This document shows, piece by piece, positions 56,801 to 64,000 of a stretch of DNA of 64,000 nucleotides. Position 1 is the first letter of the stretch, and each line of letters opens with the position of its first letter. The position numbers were made by a program, and so were the translations under genes. A model generated the notes under the pieces. The model was given only the letters and a program-made list of their open reading frames with translations. It had not been told where the DNA came from and searched no databases. The DNA is from Dyadobacter sp. LHD-138 (GTDB lineage Bacteria > Bacteroidota > Bacteroidia > Cytophagales > Spirosomataceae): NCBI RefSeq assembly GCF_030929615.1, contig NZ_JAVFVU010000021.1, positions 1-64,000 of the forward strand, written 5' to 3'.

Positions 56801-56943
56801 ATGGCTGACTGCTCACCCTGCGATTTTACCAAACCGCTTACGGTCACCGATTGGCCATAACCATGCAGGCTATGCAGTACCAATAAAAGGACAGGCAAAT
56901 AAAAAGCCGCTCCTCTGAGTCGTTGTAAAATTATTCTCGACAT
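53866..56943 (-). CDS. SusC/RagA family TonB-linked outer-membrane transporter
   Basis: A 1025-aa protein with a signal peptide (HGYGQS). Its carboxypeptidase-like domain contains GLVKSQGEQSAIPGINILVKNSLTGTATDAQGKYTI. The family signature LNELVVIGYGTQKKSDLTGSVSS is followed by the plug (VVSLDNGLRGRAAGVQVTSTSNQPGG, then IEVLKDASAAAIYGARGANGVVLVTTKKG). The barrel ends in RSFLVGVNLSF. It imports oligosaccharides with SusD. Together with the sulfatase it forms a small PUL-like operon for a sulfated glycan. No local regulator or glycosidase is inside the operon. Confidence 0.96.
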   Translation of the reverse strand: MSRIILQRLRGAAFYLPVLLLVLHSLHGYGQSVTVSGLVKSQGEQSAIPGINILVKNSLTGTATDAQGKYTINAAPDAILVFSGIGFLTQEVSINSCSVINVTLQEDTKQLNELVVIGYGTQKKSDLTGSVSSISEAQFKKTPVVSLDNGLRGRAAGVQVTSTSNQPGGATSIRIRGSNSVNTGSEPLYVIDGFPIFNDNASTAGGATVGPKLNALSLINPNDIVSIEVLKDASAAAIYGARGANGVVLVTTKKGQEGRLKIDFNAYYGVQKVSKTLPLLNATEYAQLVNDANGKVIYTPEQIASFGAGTNWQDEIFRSAPIQNYQVSASGGDAKTKYSLSLNYFDQDGIIINSNFKRYSARFNFEKQATSKLTFGSNFSVANTNANQALSSTGGGEGTQGVIVSALDFNPILKIRNADGTYVLESDRGIPIGNPVATALELTNKSVSTRFLGNVFASYKIIDGLEFRTSIGADITTTGEKYYAPRTILAGSSAQGVGRVSTANGTSWLNENTLTYSKAFDKHAITALAGFSAQKYTRNLLTSAASGFVNDLLGADNLGSGAIISTPVTNLVDWSLLSYIGRINYSFNDRYLLTLTGRADGSSKFGNNNKYGFFPSGSVAWKLSEEEFIKNISAIDELKLRLSYGKIGNQEINSYQSLAGLSGASYIIGDKVVKGFSPGNIPNPNLKWETTTQTDLGLDIGLLRNRLNLTVDAYYKKTTDMLLNINVPWSTGFSTALQNIGSIENKGLELGLQAVVLNKDLKWNINFNIAANKNKVLDLGSVTQILTGEINGYLKINDPVVIMPGQPLNSFYGYVSDGIFQTGDNIANGPQKTAVAGDRKYKDINGDGTLDAKDRQFIGNAQPKFFGGFTNDFSYKGFELSASFNYVYGNKILNSTRADLDLPTGQKNSSARVKDRWTPTNPSNSIPRATLNRAFLFSDAQIEDGSFLRLGSLSLGYNLPNSWLRKSGINNAKLYVSGQNLFVITKYTGFDPETNQSGQNNILRGIDSDAYPNSRSFLVGVNLSF

Positions 56944-57227
56944 TAGTATATTGAAATTATAGATATTATAGATTAATTAAGCAAATGGAAATGGGACGTT
57001 TGATGAAGCTGATACAGTGAAGTGTACTTAACGGTTACAATCGTCCCGGGTTTAACAACATGCCAAACACGAAACGGAAGAGCAGGAATTGCCGGAAATA
57101 AGACTTTCCGGAGTCTGATTTACAAATGAAGAAACTGGTTTATTAATACTTAATAACATATCCGGGTTTAGTATAATCTTGTCAAATAGTGGAAGGCAAA
57201 TGCTATAAAGCCTATTAATTATATAGA

Positions 57228-57260
57228 CAAAGTAAAGATATTTAAACCTAACAATCCAAA
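57228..57260 (-). promoter_or_regulatory. Putative susC promoter
   Basis: On the minus strand TTTG (57260-57257), a 21-bp spacer and TTACTTTG (57235-57228), one mismatch from TAnnTTTG. Confidence 0.45.
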
Positions 57261-57462
57261 TTTGTAAACTGATGTTTATTAAATTTCAGGAAAAATTCAT
57301 GATTTTGTTGTTAAATAAACAAAAAACAGCTTTTCGTATGCCGGAAAGCTCCCTGATAACGACAACCTTCATTTCCTTAACACCTTAATTTTCCTGATTT
57401 ATCTTAAAGCAAGAAAATCCGCCTATGTATCCGTAATTGATTTAAAAATATTTATTTTAACT

Positions 57463-57474
57463 TTTTGATCAAAA
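57463..57474. promoter_or_regulatory. TTTTGATCAAAA palindrome, same as at the trp promoter
   Basis: The palindrome plus its right flank (TTTTGATCAAAATATT, 57463-57478) is identical to the minus-strand sequence just upstream of the trp -33 box. It lies 50 bp before the gene at 57525. Confidence 0.45.
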
Positions 57475-57524
57475 TATTGTATTTTTAGTTGCTATGAAAT
57501 AAAATAATTTCTCCTAACAAAATC

Positions 57525-58229
57525 ATGAAAAACCTCTTCGCAATTTTTCTATTTTTTGTAGCGCCACTTTATACGTCGGCGCAAATCAATAATCCGGCAT
57601 TCAGAGTTAATAATGGTGGTGATATCAGAACCGTCATCTCCACCAAAGATCGCTATCTCTACGATGGATTCCAGGAAGGCAAAGTTTATTTCAGGAATGG
57701 GAGGGTTTCGCTGGCCCGACTGAATTACAGTTTTTTTCACAGCGAAATCCAGTTTATCAATCCCAAAAACGATACGCTGCTCTTAAGCGACAATGACTTC
57801 ATAAGCAGGATCGTCATTAACAATGACGTTTTTTACTACCAGAAAAAACAGGGACATATCCAGAATATCGGAGATTATGGAAAAGTGATGTTGGGCCGCA
57901 AACAGCAACTGTTGTTTATGGGAAGTGAAAAAAACGCCGGCTATAACCAGTATTCTTCGGCTTCGGCGGTTTCCAGTTATAGTCATTTTACGAACAGAAA
58001 CGGAGAAATGCAGACGCTCAAATCTGGCGATAAACTCATACTGCGAAAAAAGACGGATTTCTATTTAATTGATCGCAATCTCAGATTCAGCGTCGCGAAC
58101 CGGGCTGGTTTGCTAAAAATTTATCCCGATCATAAAAAAGCACTAAACAATTATCTTAAAGACAATCAAATCAATTTCCTGGAAGAAAATGACCTGGTAA
58201 AAACACTTGAATTTTGCCAGTCGTTATAA
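57525..58229 (+). CDS. Secreted hypothetical protein, 234 aa
   Basis: It has a signal peptide (MKNLFAIFLFFVAPLYTSAQ). The mature part shows strands such as DGFQEGKVYFRNGRVSLARLNYSFFHSEIQFI, followed by DTLLLSDNDF and a C-terminal segment KTDFYLIDRNLRFSVANRAGLLKIY, NYLKDNQINFLEENDLVKTLEFC. I recognise no named family. The C-terminal 60 residues recur in the broken gene at 58255-58545. It is divergent from susC and may be exported to the periplasm. Confidence 0.65.
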   Translation: MKNLFAIFLFFVAPLYTSAQINNPAFRVNNGGDIRTVISTKDRYLYDGFQEGKVYFRNGRVSLARLNYSFFHSEIQFINPKNDTLLLSDNDFISRIVINNDVFYYQKKQGHIQNIGDYGKVMLGRKQQLLFMGSEKNAGYNQYSSASAVSSYSHFTNRNGEMQTLKSGDKLILRKKTDFYLIDRNLRFSVANRAGLLKIYPDHKKALNNYLKDNQINFLEENDLVKTLEFCQSL

Positions 58230-58254
58230 CTTTTTTGCGCTGATAACCCGCTGA

Positions 58255-58545
58255 ATGAAAATCAAGCATTTACTCCCATTGCCTCTATGATGTCTCGTAT
58301 TTGAGCTGCAGGCGCAACCGGCGAAAGTGCTCCGGATAAAAAACGGGCAGGATGCAACAAAATTTTACGTCATTGACGCAAATCACAGGTTTCACAAAGT
58401 TTCGAGAAATAATCTTTTGAAAATACTCTCAAAGAATAAGGAGGTTATCGACCAGTACATCCGTGAGGAAAATATCAATTTCAATCAGGAAGAAGATATC
58501 CGGAAAGTTGTCAAATTTAGTAGTCAAATGAATTCGAACCATTGA
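58255..58545 (+). pseudogene. Short paralogue of the 57525 gene with an in-frame TGA in its signal peptide
   Basis: From ATG 58255 the frame reads MKIKHLLPLPL, then TGA (58288-58290), then CLVFELQAQPAKVLRIKNGQ and on without further stops to 58545. The part before and after the TGA together makes a plausible signal peptide ending AQ. The mature part (FYVIDANHRFHKVSRNNLLKI, then IREENINFNQEEDIRKVVKF) matches the C-terminus of the upstream protein. One base change, TGG to TGA, would explain it. Translation from the GTG at 58327 would give a 72-aa product without an export signal. Confidence 0.65.
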
Positions 58546-58575
58546 AATAGGAATAGATTGATTCCCTCGGGCTGC

Positions 58576-58622
58576 TTTCTTATCCGTCGGATGGCTGAAA
58601 AAGTCGTCCGACGGATAAGAAA
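58576..58622. terminator. 16-bp hairpin after the broken paralogue
   Basis: TTTCTTATCCGTCGGA pairs perfectly with TCCGACGGATAAGAAA across a 15-nt loop. It is likely a transcript 3' end before the FG-GAP gene. Confidence 0.65.
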
Positions 58623-58682
58623 CAAGTATTTACACCAAACATTCGCTTTTACAGATAACACAAAACGAATTGGTTAAGTACA

Positions 58683-59822
58683 ATGAAAAAATACATTCTA
58701 TTATTTTTCGCATTAAGTTTTACACAGGCAGTTTCCGCCCAGGCTTTAAAACAGCTCACCTTCAGAAAACAAATGATCTCCTCAGAAAGCGCTGAATCTG
58801 TTGGTGTTTTTGATGTAAACGGAGATAAAATTCCCGATATCGTATCCGGGAGTTACTGGTATGAAGGTCCCTTATATCAAAAAAGACATTTAATTGGACA
58901 AGTAAAAAGGGTTAACGAATATTTTGACGATTTCTCAACGATTCCTTTTGACGTCAATGGTGACGGAAAAATGGATTATATCACAGGCGGATGGTTTAAT
59001 AAAAAACTGACCTGGAGGGAAAATCCGGGAACGAACGGCGAGTGGACCGAGCATGCGTTATTTGAGACCGGGAATATCGAAACAACCCGTGCATGGGACG
59101 TTGACGGAGATGGAATTGAGGAAATTGTACCAAATACCCCCAAGAACCCCCTGGTTTATTATACAGTAATTCTGGATCAAAATAAAAAGTCAACGGGAAA
59201 ATTCGTGCCAACAAAGGTGGCTGAAACCCATGGTCATGGCCTGGGATTTGGTGATATCAACGGCGACGGCCGGGGTGATTTTATCGTCGCGGATGGCTGG
59301 CTGGAAGCACCGCTGGACCGAAAAAATAAACCCTGGACCCACCATGCTGATTTCAAACTTGGTGATGCGGGCGTTCCCATTATTGTAACGGATGTGAACA
59401 AAGATGGACTGAATGATATTATCGTCGGGCAGGGCCACACATACGGGCTGGACTGGTACGAGCAAAAGCGGAATGGCAAAACCATCACATTTGTAAAACA
59501 TCCGATTGACCCGTTCCAGTCTCAATACCACACGATGGCCTGGGTAGACATCGACAATGACGGTGAAAATGAACTCATTACCGGAAAACGTTTTCGTGCG
59601 CATAATGGCAATGATCCGGGAGAATTTGATCCCGTCGGACTGTATTATTTCAAATGGAACGGTGAATCCTTTACCAAAAACTTCATCAGTTACGGCCCTT
59701 ATGGCGAGGGGAAAGGTGCAGGAATATACTTTTCAGTAGCAGATTTAAGAAATTCAGGTAAGAAAGACATAATTGTTGCAGGTAAGGACGGACTGGCCAT
59801 TTTCTACAACGAAGGGCATTGA
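58683..59822 (+). CDS. Secreted FG-GAP/VCBS repeat protein
   Basis: A 379-aa protein with signal peptide (TQAVSAQ). At least six repeats each carry a calcium-binding-like Asp/Asn loop: VFDVNGDKIPDIVSGSYW, FDVNGDGKMDYITGGWF, WDVDGDGIEEIVPN, GDINGDGRGDFIVADGW, TDVNKDGLNDIIVGQG and VDIDNDGENELITGKRF. They should fold into a beta-propeller of integrin-like type. Such proteins are secreted or surface-exposed and often sit near polysaccharide-utilisation genes. It is monocistronic, with a terminator directly after. Confidence 0.88.
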   Translation: MKKYILLFFALSFTQAVSAQALKQLTFRKQMISSESAESVGVFDVNGDKIPDIVSGSYWYEGPLYQKRHLIGQVKRVNEYFDDFSTIPFDVNGDGKMDYITGGWFNKKLTWRENPGTNGEWTEHALFETGNIETTRAWDVDGDGIEEIVPNTPKNPLVYYTVILDQNKKSTGKFVPTKVAETHGHGLGFGDINGDGRGDFIVADGWLEAPLDRKNKPWTHHADFKLGDAGVPIIVTDVNKDGLNDIIVGQGHTYGLDWYEQKRNGKTITFVKHPIDPFQSQYHTMAWVDIDNDGENELITGKRFRAHNGNDPGEFDPVGLYYFKWNGESFTKNFISYGPYGEGKGAGIYFSVADLRNSGKKDIIVAGKDGLAIFYNEGH

Positions 59823-59825
59823 CAG

Positions 59826-59860
59826 AAAAGGGAGCTTCTGATAACCGGAAGCTCCCTTTT
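59826..59860. terminator. Bidirectional terminator after the FG-GAP gene
   Basis: AAAAGGGAGCTTC and GAAGCTCCCTTTT form a perfect 13-bp stem with a 9-nt loop, A- and T-flanked, between convergent genes. Confidence 0.85.
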
Positions 59861-59865
59861 CGCGT

Positions 59866-62430
59866 TTAGGGTAACAATTCGTTGATCCTGACAAACTGAT
59901 AACCCCTGCTTTTTACCTCTGCGATAAGCTTGGGAAGATATACGTAAAATTTGTCCTTTCGTCTCGGATCCGTTCCGATGTGCATAAGCAGAATAAAACC
60001 ATTCAAACCTTCCTTTGATTGTTTTTCCGCATTTAATATCGACTGATAAATGGTTTCACTGTCTACATATTTATCTCCCATTTCAGGATAGGTGTAGTCG
60101 GCGCTGCTGCGTGTGCCGGGAGAAAAATTAATCAATTGCAGCCCCATTTGTTTTGTCCAATTCGCGATTGAATCGTTGTACCACTCATAAGGAGGGAGAA
60201 AAAAACGTGCTTTGTCCTTTCCGATGTTAAAGTTCTTTAACTCCTTGTATGCGTTGTCTAAATCGGTTTCAAATTCCTTTCGGGTCACCAACAGACTGTC
60301 CCGGTTCCGCCAGTCGCAATAGAGCAAATGTTTATCCGAATGCGAGCCGAGATAGTTGCCATTATTCCGGAGGGTTTGAATAACCGGTTTAAAATCCTTG
60401 TTTCGATAAAAATTACCAGTCAGAAAGAAGGATGCTTTCACATTTTTCTCCTTGAGAGTTTTGGTAATATACGTCCTACCGTCGCCATAAGTATCTCCTG
60501 TAAAAACAAGGGCGATTTGCTTCCGAGTCTGATCGCCGCGGATTATTGCACCGTGCGACTTCACCGGTTGTTTCCCTGACTGATGCGTTCCGGCTTCGTG
60601 TTGTTTTGCAGCCAGCAGATAAACCAGAGAGGCAGTCCCGTCCATTGTCGGTTCATTGGTACTATAATCGCCAAAATCATCATGATAAACGACGTAATCC
60701 GACTGAAATTCGGCGTATTGATCTTTCTGAGATAACGTCAACCCTTTCAGGTTTTTGAAAATACTGCCGTAAACGGGCCCGTCGACCAGTCCCCCATCCA
60801 AAGGATATTTATAAAGAAGTGTCAGAGAGGAATGCGGAAACTTCGGCGTATCACCGTCAGCAGGCAAACCGTAAACCATCGATTTTCCCCAGGGATTACA
60901 GCCAAATATCCAGTCAAAACTGGCTTGTTCCAACTCCGCAAACTGATTATCCCCGCTCAGCTCCCGATACAGATAACATTGGATCGCGAAAGAAGTTGTC
61001 AGATTATTGGAACACCAAATAAACGGGACGCCACGGAAAAATCCATTTTGGGATGCCTTTTTCCAAACCGCTTCAATACCTTGTTTATAATAACTGATCA
61101 TTTCAGCTTTCGTTTTAGGATCAGCCTTTTTTGCCACTTCATAATGTCCGAAATTGTGAAACGGATACCATTGGTAATGCCTCGCCGTATCAGCACCCAT
61201 CCATGGCGTAACCTTTTCCATTCCGCTGTATTGAACCGACTCGCTCAGGTATTTTTCACTTCCTGTTAACTGATACAATGCGGCGGCCCCCAGTTCCATA
61301 TCGTCGGTCCAGTTATCCTCCTCATAAAAATAAGGACTCCGGTTTGGTGCAGTCTGTGCAACGCCTGGTTTATCCAGTCCCAGTTGATAAGCCGATCGGG
61401 ATTTTTCGGATAGCAGTATCGAAAAATCCGGCTCCGTGTTTTTGTACAATGAGGCTCCCAACGCAAAAGCACTGGCAAATTTCCCCGCGATGGATGCGAC
61501 GCCAGTCGATTTATTCTTGTATTTTCCAAGTCCCTGCGGTTCTCCGGAAGCAAAATAAACGGGGCGTCCTTTTCCGGGGCCCATGCCATAATTCGCAGAA
61601 TCTCTGGTAGGCAAACGAAAACCAACATGGTCCCTGTCATCCGCGAGCTGATTAAATAGCCAATCTTTTCTCGGATGCATTTTTAACAGCCAGCTAATTC
61701 CCCAGCGTGCCTCATCCAATACATCCGCCGAACCATTGCTCCCGTCAAGACCGTTTGCCAGATGTTTATCCGAAAACACCTCGGGGAAGTCACGGTATGC
61801 GGCGAGCAAGTGATAAGTCGCATTGGCCGACGTGGTTGCGTACTGCAGATAATCCGTGGCATCGTGCCAACCACCCCAGGCATCCATCCGGGTGCTGTCG
61901 GGCATCGGACCATACATGGTGTATCCGTCCGTGGTATGGCAGGAATCCTTTAAAAACGGATTGAAACCACTTCGCTGCTGGCGCATATAACGAAGTCCAA
62001 AATCTGCTGCCCCTGCATAAACATCTGCGCCAATGCGAAACAAGGGAGACCTGGCATCACCACATTGGATGTAATAACTTCCATCGGTTTTAAATGCGCT
62101 AAAATTAAGTCTCAAAACCTGTTTGAACGGACCGTAACGCCCAAAATGTTTGCCCGTTTTACCGGTGAACACCGTTTTGGATGTTTTCGAATCCAACAGC
62201 TCAAATGTAGCCGGAAGAATACCCGATTTGTTTCCCCAAACAGCCACTTTCACACCCGAAGGTAAATAACCGAGTTGGTTAATCCGGATCCAGGAATTCG
62301 GCGGCTCACTGGTTTTGAAGGAACTGACTGTCAGAAACAAAAAATACACTAAACACTGAAAACTAATTATCTTTTTTCGCCTTAACGAAAATGGATTAAA
62401 TATTTCCAATTGCTGCTTTACATTGATCAC
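59866..62430 (-). CDS. GH9 endoglucanase-like enzyme fused to a polysaccharide deacetylase domain
   Basis: An 854-aa protein starting at GTG, with an N-terminal hydrophobic export segment. Residues about 47-135 are the Ig-like domain that precedes GH9 (IRINQLGYLPSGVKVAVW). The GH9 (alpha/alpha)6 domain (about 140-600) has the catalytic Asp pair in NGSADVLDEARWGISWLLKMHP, the subsite motif GCNPWGKSMVYGLP and the acid Glu in DYSTNEPTMDGTASLVYLLA. Residues about 635-850 are a NodB-like (CE4) domain: IALVFTGDTYGDG replaces TFDDG, followed by GSHSDKHLLY (metal His pair), RFFLPPYEWY and FILLMHIG. It probably acts on a beta-glucan or chitosan-like polymer. The two catalytic modules on one chain are the notable feature. 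Confidence 0.9.
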   Translation of the reverse strand: MINVKQQLEIFNPFSLRRKKIISFQCLVYFLFLTVSSFKTSEPPNSWIRINQLGYLPSGVKVAVWGNKSGILPATFELLDSKTSKTVFTGKTGKHFGRYGPFKQVLRLNFSAFKTDGSYYIQCGDARSPLFRIGADVYAGAADFGLRYMRQQRSGFNPFLKDSCHTTDGYTMYGPMPDSTRMDAWGGWHDATDYLQYATTSANATYHLLAAYRDFPEVFSDKHLANGLDGSNGSADVLDEARWGISWLLKMHPRKDWLFNQLADDRDHVGFRLPTRDSANYGMGPGKGRPVYFASGEPQGLGKYKNKSTGVASIAGKFASAFALGASLYKNTEPDFSILLSEKSRSAYQLGLDKPGVAQTAPNRSPYFYEEDNWTDDMELGAAALYQLTGSEKYLSESVQYSGMEKVTPWMGADTARHYQWYPFHNFGHYEVAKKADPKTKAEMISYYKQGIEAVWKKASQNGFFRGVPFIWCSNNLTTSFAIQCYLYRELSGDNQFAELEQASFDWIFGCNPWGKSMVYGLPADGDTPKFPHSSLTLLYKYPLDGGLVDGPVYGSIFKNLKGLTLSQKDQYAEFQSDYVVYHDDFGDYSTNEPTMDGTASLVYLLAAKQHEAGTHQSGKQPVKSHGAIIRGDQTRKQIALVFTGDTYGDGRTYITKTLKEKNVKASFFLTGNFYRNKDFKPVIQTLRNNGNYLGSHSDKHLLYCDWRNRDSLLVTRKEFETDLDNAYKELKNFNIGKDKARFFLPPYEWYNDSIANWTKQMGLQLINFSPGTRSSADYTYPEMGDKYVDSETIYQSILNAEKQSKEGLNGFILLMHIGTDPRRKDKFYVYLPKLIAEVKSRGYQFVRINELLP

Positions 62431-62543
62431 GATTGATTTTGCTATTAAAGTTCAGAGGAATTTTCAACCGAAGGTATTAATTTCAAAACCTGTCTGCAAT
62501 AGGATTAGCGCTGACTTCCCTTCACGTCAAATAATCCTTTGGC

Positions 62544-63584
62544 TCATGCTTCATCGAATTTATACGATGCTTCATTGGGGAGAGAAGTCAGCCAGCCATG
62601 CGATAGTTTTGTTTCACCTTCCCGGCCCCGCCTAGCCTTGTGGTCGTTTCCGCTTTTCGGGAGAAAACGGTTCACCACCTGCAAAATTGAATTCATACCA
62701 CCCGGCATCAGCCCTTTAAGCGCAACCATCACTTTCGCAGTTTGGGTAAGGATCACCTCGTTATTCCCATATTCCAAAGCCCCGATCACTGCTTTTGCTA
62801 CCACCTCAGTATCCTGAGCAAGCATCGGGAGGGAATCCGCCAGTTTAAACCATTCAAATTCCCCTTCATGATCACCCTTCACCCAAACGTTCCTTGGACT
62901 TCCCGTCCGCATCAGATTGGGTATAACGGTGGTTACCTGAACATTATCTTTTTTCAATTCAGCGCCCAATCCTTCCGACAGCCCTACCAGTGCAAATTTA
63001 CTCACGCTGTAAGGCAACATATGCGGTACTGCGATTTTTCCGCCTATCGAACAAATGTTTACAATTCGGCCACCGCGCTGGCTTAAAAACTGAGGCATCG
63101 CAGCCTTTATTGTGTAAAGAGCCGACCACAAATTCGTATCCATGACCTTTTTATATTCCTCAACATCCATCACATCCTCTGCGCCAACCATCATGATCCC
63201 CGCATTGTTGATCAGCACGTCCAGTTGCCCAAAACGGTTAATCGTCATTTGCACCATTCTGTTCACTTCATTTTGATTGCTTACATCCGCTTCAATGGAC
63301 AGGACCTCCGCACCCTGCTCCAAAAGTTCCATCCGGGCATTTTCAAGCTGTTCTGCATTTCTTGCACAAATTACCAGTTTAGCACCCTTCGCAGCCAGCA
63401 ACCTGGCCATTGCCAACCCCAGCCCGCGCGAACCACCGGTGATCAGCACAACCTTGCCTTTGAGATCATACCTGATCATTTCGTCGTAAATCGTTTTCCC
63501 CAAAGCAAATAATCCGACTCCCAAAGCTGCTAGCAAGGCAGTTTTCCGGGAGATAAAAGGTACTGCAGGCATCGAATCTTTCAT
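62544..63584 (-). CDS. Membrane-anchored short-chain dehydrogenase/reductase
   Basis: A 346-aa protein. A hydrophobic segment near the N-terminus (TALLAALGVGLFALGKTIYD) may anchor it. The classical SDR core follows: GKVVLITGGSRGLGLAMARLLA (TGxxxGxG), VLINNAGIMM (NNAG), the catalytic Ser in IVNICSIGGKIAVP and the Tyr/Lys pair in YSVSKFALVGLSEGL. It is an NAD(P)-dependent oxidoreductase of unknown substrate. The C-terminal 90 residues are an extension beyond the core and end in a basic tail. Confidence 0.88.
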   Translation of the reverse strand: MKDSMPAVPFISRKTALLAALGVGLFALGKTIYDEMIRYDLKGKVVLITGGSRGLGLAMARLLAAKGAKLVICARNAEQLENARMELLEQGAEVLSIEADVSNQNEVNRMVQMTINRFGQLDVLINNAGIMMVGAEDVMDVEEYKKVMDTNLWSALYTIKAAMPQFLSQRGGRIVNICSIGGKIAVPHMLPYSVSKFALVGLSEGLGAELKKDNVQVTTVIPNLMRTGSPRNVWVKGDHEGEFEWFKLADSLPMLAQDTEVVAKAVIGALEYGNNEVILTQTAKVMVALKGLMPGGMNSILQVVNRFLPKSGNDHKARRGREGETKLSHGWLTSLPNEASYKFDEA

Positions 63585-63799
63585 GATCAGTTGTTTAGGA
63601 GAACTTATTTACCACATTAACAAAAGCACGTTAATGATTTTTAGCGGAGCACACAATAATTATACCCAAAACATAAAGGTATGCGCCTCCTGCCGCAGTA
63701 ACGGCTTGATATTATTTCGCATGATACATTGCCAGGACTTTTACCTGTAAGATTTTGAAAAGATGTTTTCGAGTGAAACTTTATTTGGGGTCGACCGGC
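63585..63799. other. Intergenic region, no gene seen
   Basis: About 215 bp between the SDR start and the stop of the gene running off the window. No strong hairpin or promoter box is clear. Confidence 0.4.
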
Positions 63800-64000
63800 T
63801 CATCGCTGCCGGTTCGGTTTACGCCCTGGGAAGACAAACCTGCGTTTCCCAAGTGCAATAACTTCATCGAGTTGATACGACACCGGAGATAGCTCAATAT
63901 CATAAAATCCGGAGGTAATCTGACGCCTCGGTATCGATATTGATTCATAACCCAGATAACTGATCACGACAGAATCACTGAGGCTTGATTTAGTAATATC
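63800..64000 (-). CDS. 3' end of a protein with carboxypeptidase-like regulatory domain (cut by window edge)
   Basis: The minus-strand frame is open from the window end to TGA at 63800-63802, 66 codons. It reads DSVVISYLGYESISIP, then GFYDIELSPVSYQLDEVIALGKR. This is the closing half of the beta-sandwich carboxypeptidase-like domain (VxISYxGYE, xLxPxxxxLDEVxV) found in Bacteroidota envelope proteins. The chain stops shortly after the domain (FPGRKPNRQR), so it is not the start of a TonB receptor barrel unless the gene is truncated. The 5' part is outside the window. Confidence 0.7.
   Translation of the reverse strand, partial: DITKSSLSDSVVISYLGYESISIPRRQITSGFYDIELSPVSYQLDEVIALGKRRFVFPGRKPNRQR

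Larger units (their letters stand above)
56944..57524. other. Divergent region between susC and the gene at 57525
   Basis: About 580 bp, AT-rich, no gene. It includes the putative susC promoter (57228-57260) and the TTTTGATCAAAA palindrome (57463-57474). If the promoter is right, susC has a 5' leader of about 280 nt. Confidence 0.45.

Overview
The window reads as the chromosome of a Bacteroidota bacterium, most likely a Cytophagales of the Dyadobacter/Spirosomaceae type (inferred from gene content, no search was run). The signs are a SusC/SusD pair with a sulfatase, TonB receptors with N-terminal carboxypeptidase-like domains, DUF4374 and PepSY proteins, a GH9-deacetylase fusion, TAnnTTTG promoter boxes with an upstream TTTG, and few Shine-Dalgarno sequences. 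There are no rRNA genes, CRISPR arrays or recognisable insertion sequences.

Region 1 (1-5.6 kb) looks accessory. It holds an SH3b lipoprotein, a HEPN-like gene with a small partner, and a frameshifted and an intact copy of one small helix-turn-helix family. It also holds a 70-aa protein and a stand-alone S24 (LexA/UmuD-like) protein. Three 17-bp sites of the GTTGG-N7-CCAAC type precede the last three genes. The block stops at the 3' end of a tRNA-Ser(GGA) gene, a classic integration point. A YegP-like gene and a decapitated NmrA-type pseudogene follow.

Region 2 (6-20.5 kb) encodes an LpxR-like lipid A deacylase, a large GAF protein and a complete RND efflux operon (adaptor, pump, outer-membrane channel). 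The GAF gene and the efflux operon share a composite upstream element. Then come a YjiK-like lipoprotein and a two-gene operon of polyphosphate kinase and an HD phosphohydrolase fused to a Pycsar-type membrane effector domain.

Region 3 (20.5-31.6 kb) has a long intergenic stretch with a probable structured small RNA, then a MATE transporter, TetR, IclR and an aldo/keto reductase. The trpBA operon has a translated attenuator (trpL with tandem Trp codons). LysR lies divergent to an aldo/keto reductase and an epimerase.

Region 4 (31.6-40 kb) has a TlpA-type thioredoxin lipoprotein, an orphan TPR sensor kinase, a Tat-exported phospholipase C, a DoxX-like protein and an array of about 184-bp tandem repeats.

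Region 5 (40-50.6 kb) is a probable iron/siderophore uptake locus: ECF sigma factor, short anti-sigma factor, two DUF4374 proteins flanking a TonB receptor, and a PepSY protein. A second outer-membrane receptor follows.

Region 6 (50.7-64 kb) holds the SusC-SusD-sulfatase operon, a gene with a disrupted paralogue (in-frame TGA in its signal peptide), an FG-GAP protein, the GH9/deacetylase fusion, an SDR, and the 3' end of a carboxypeptidase-like-domain protein cut by the window edge.
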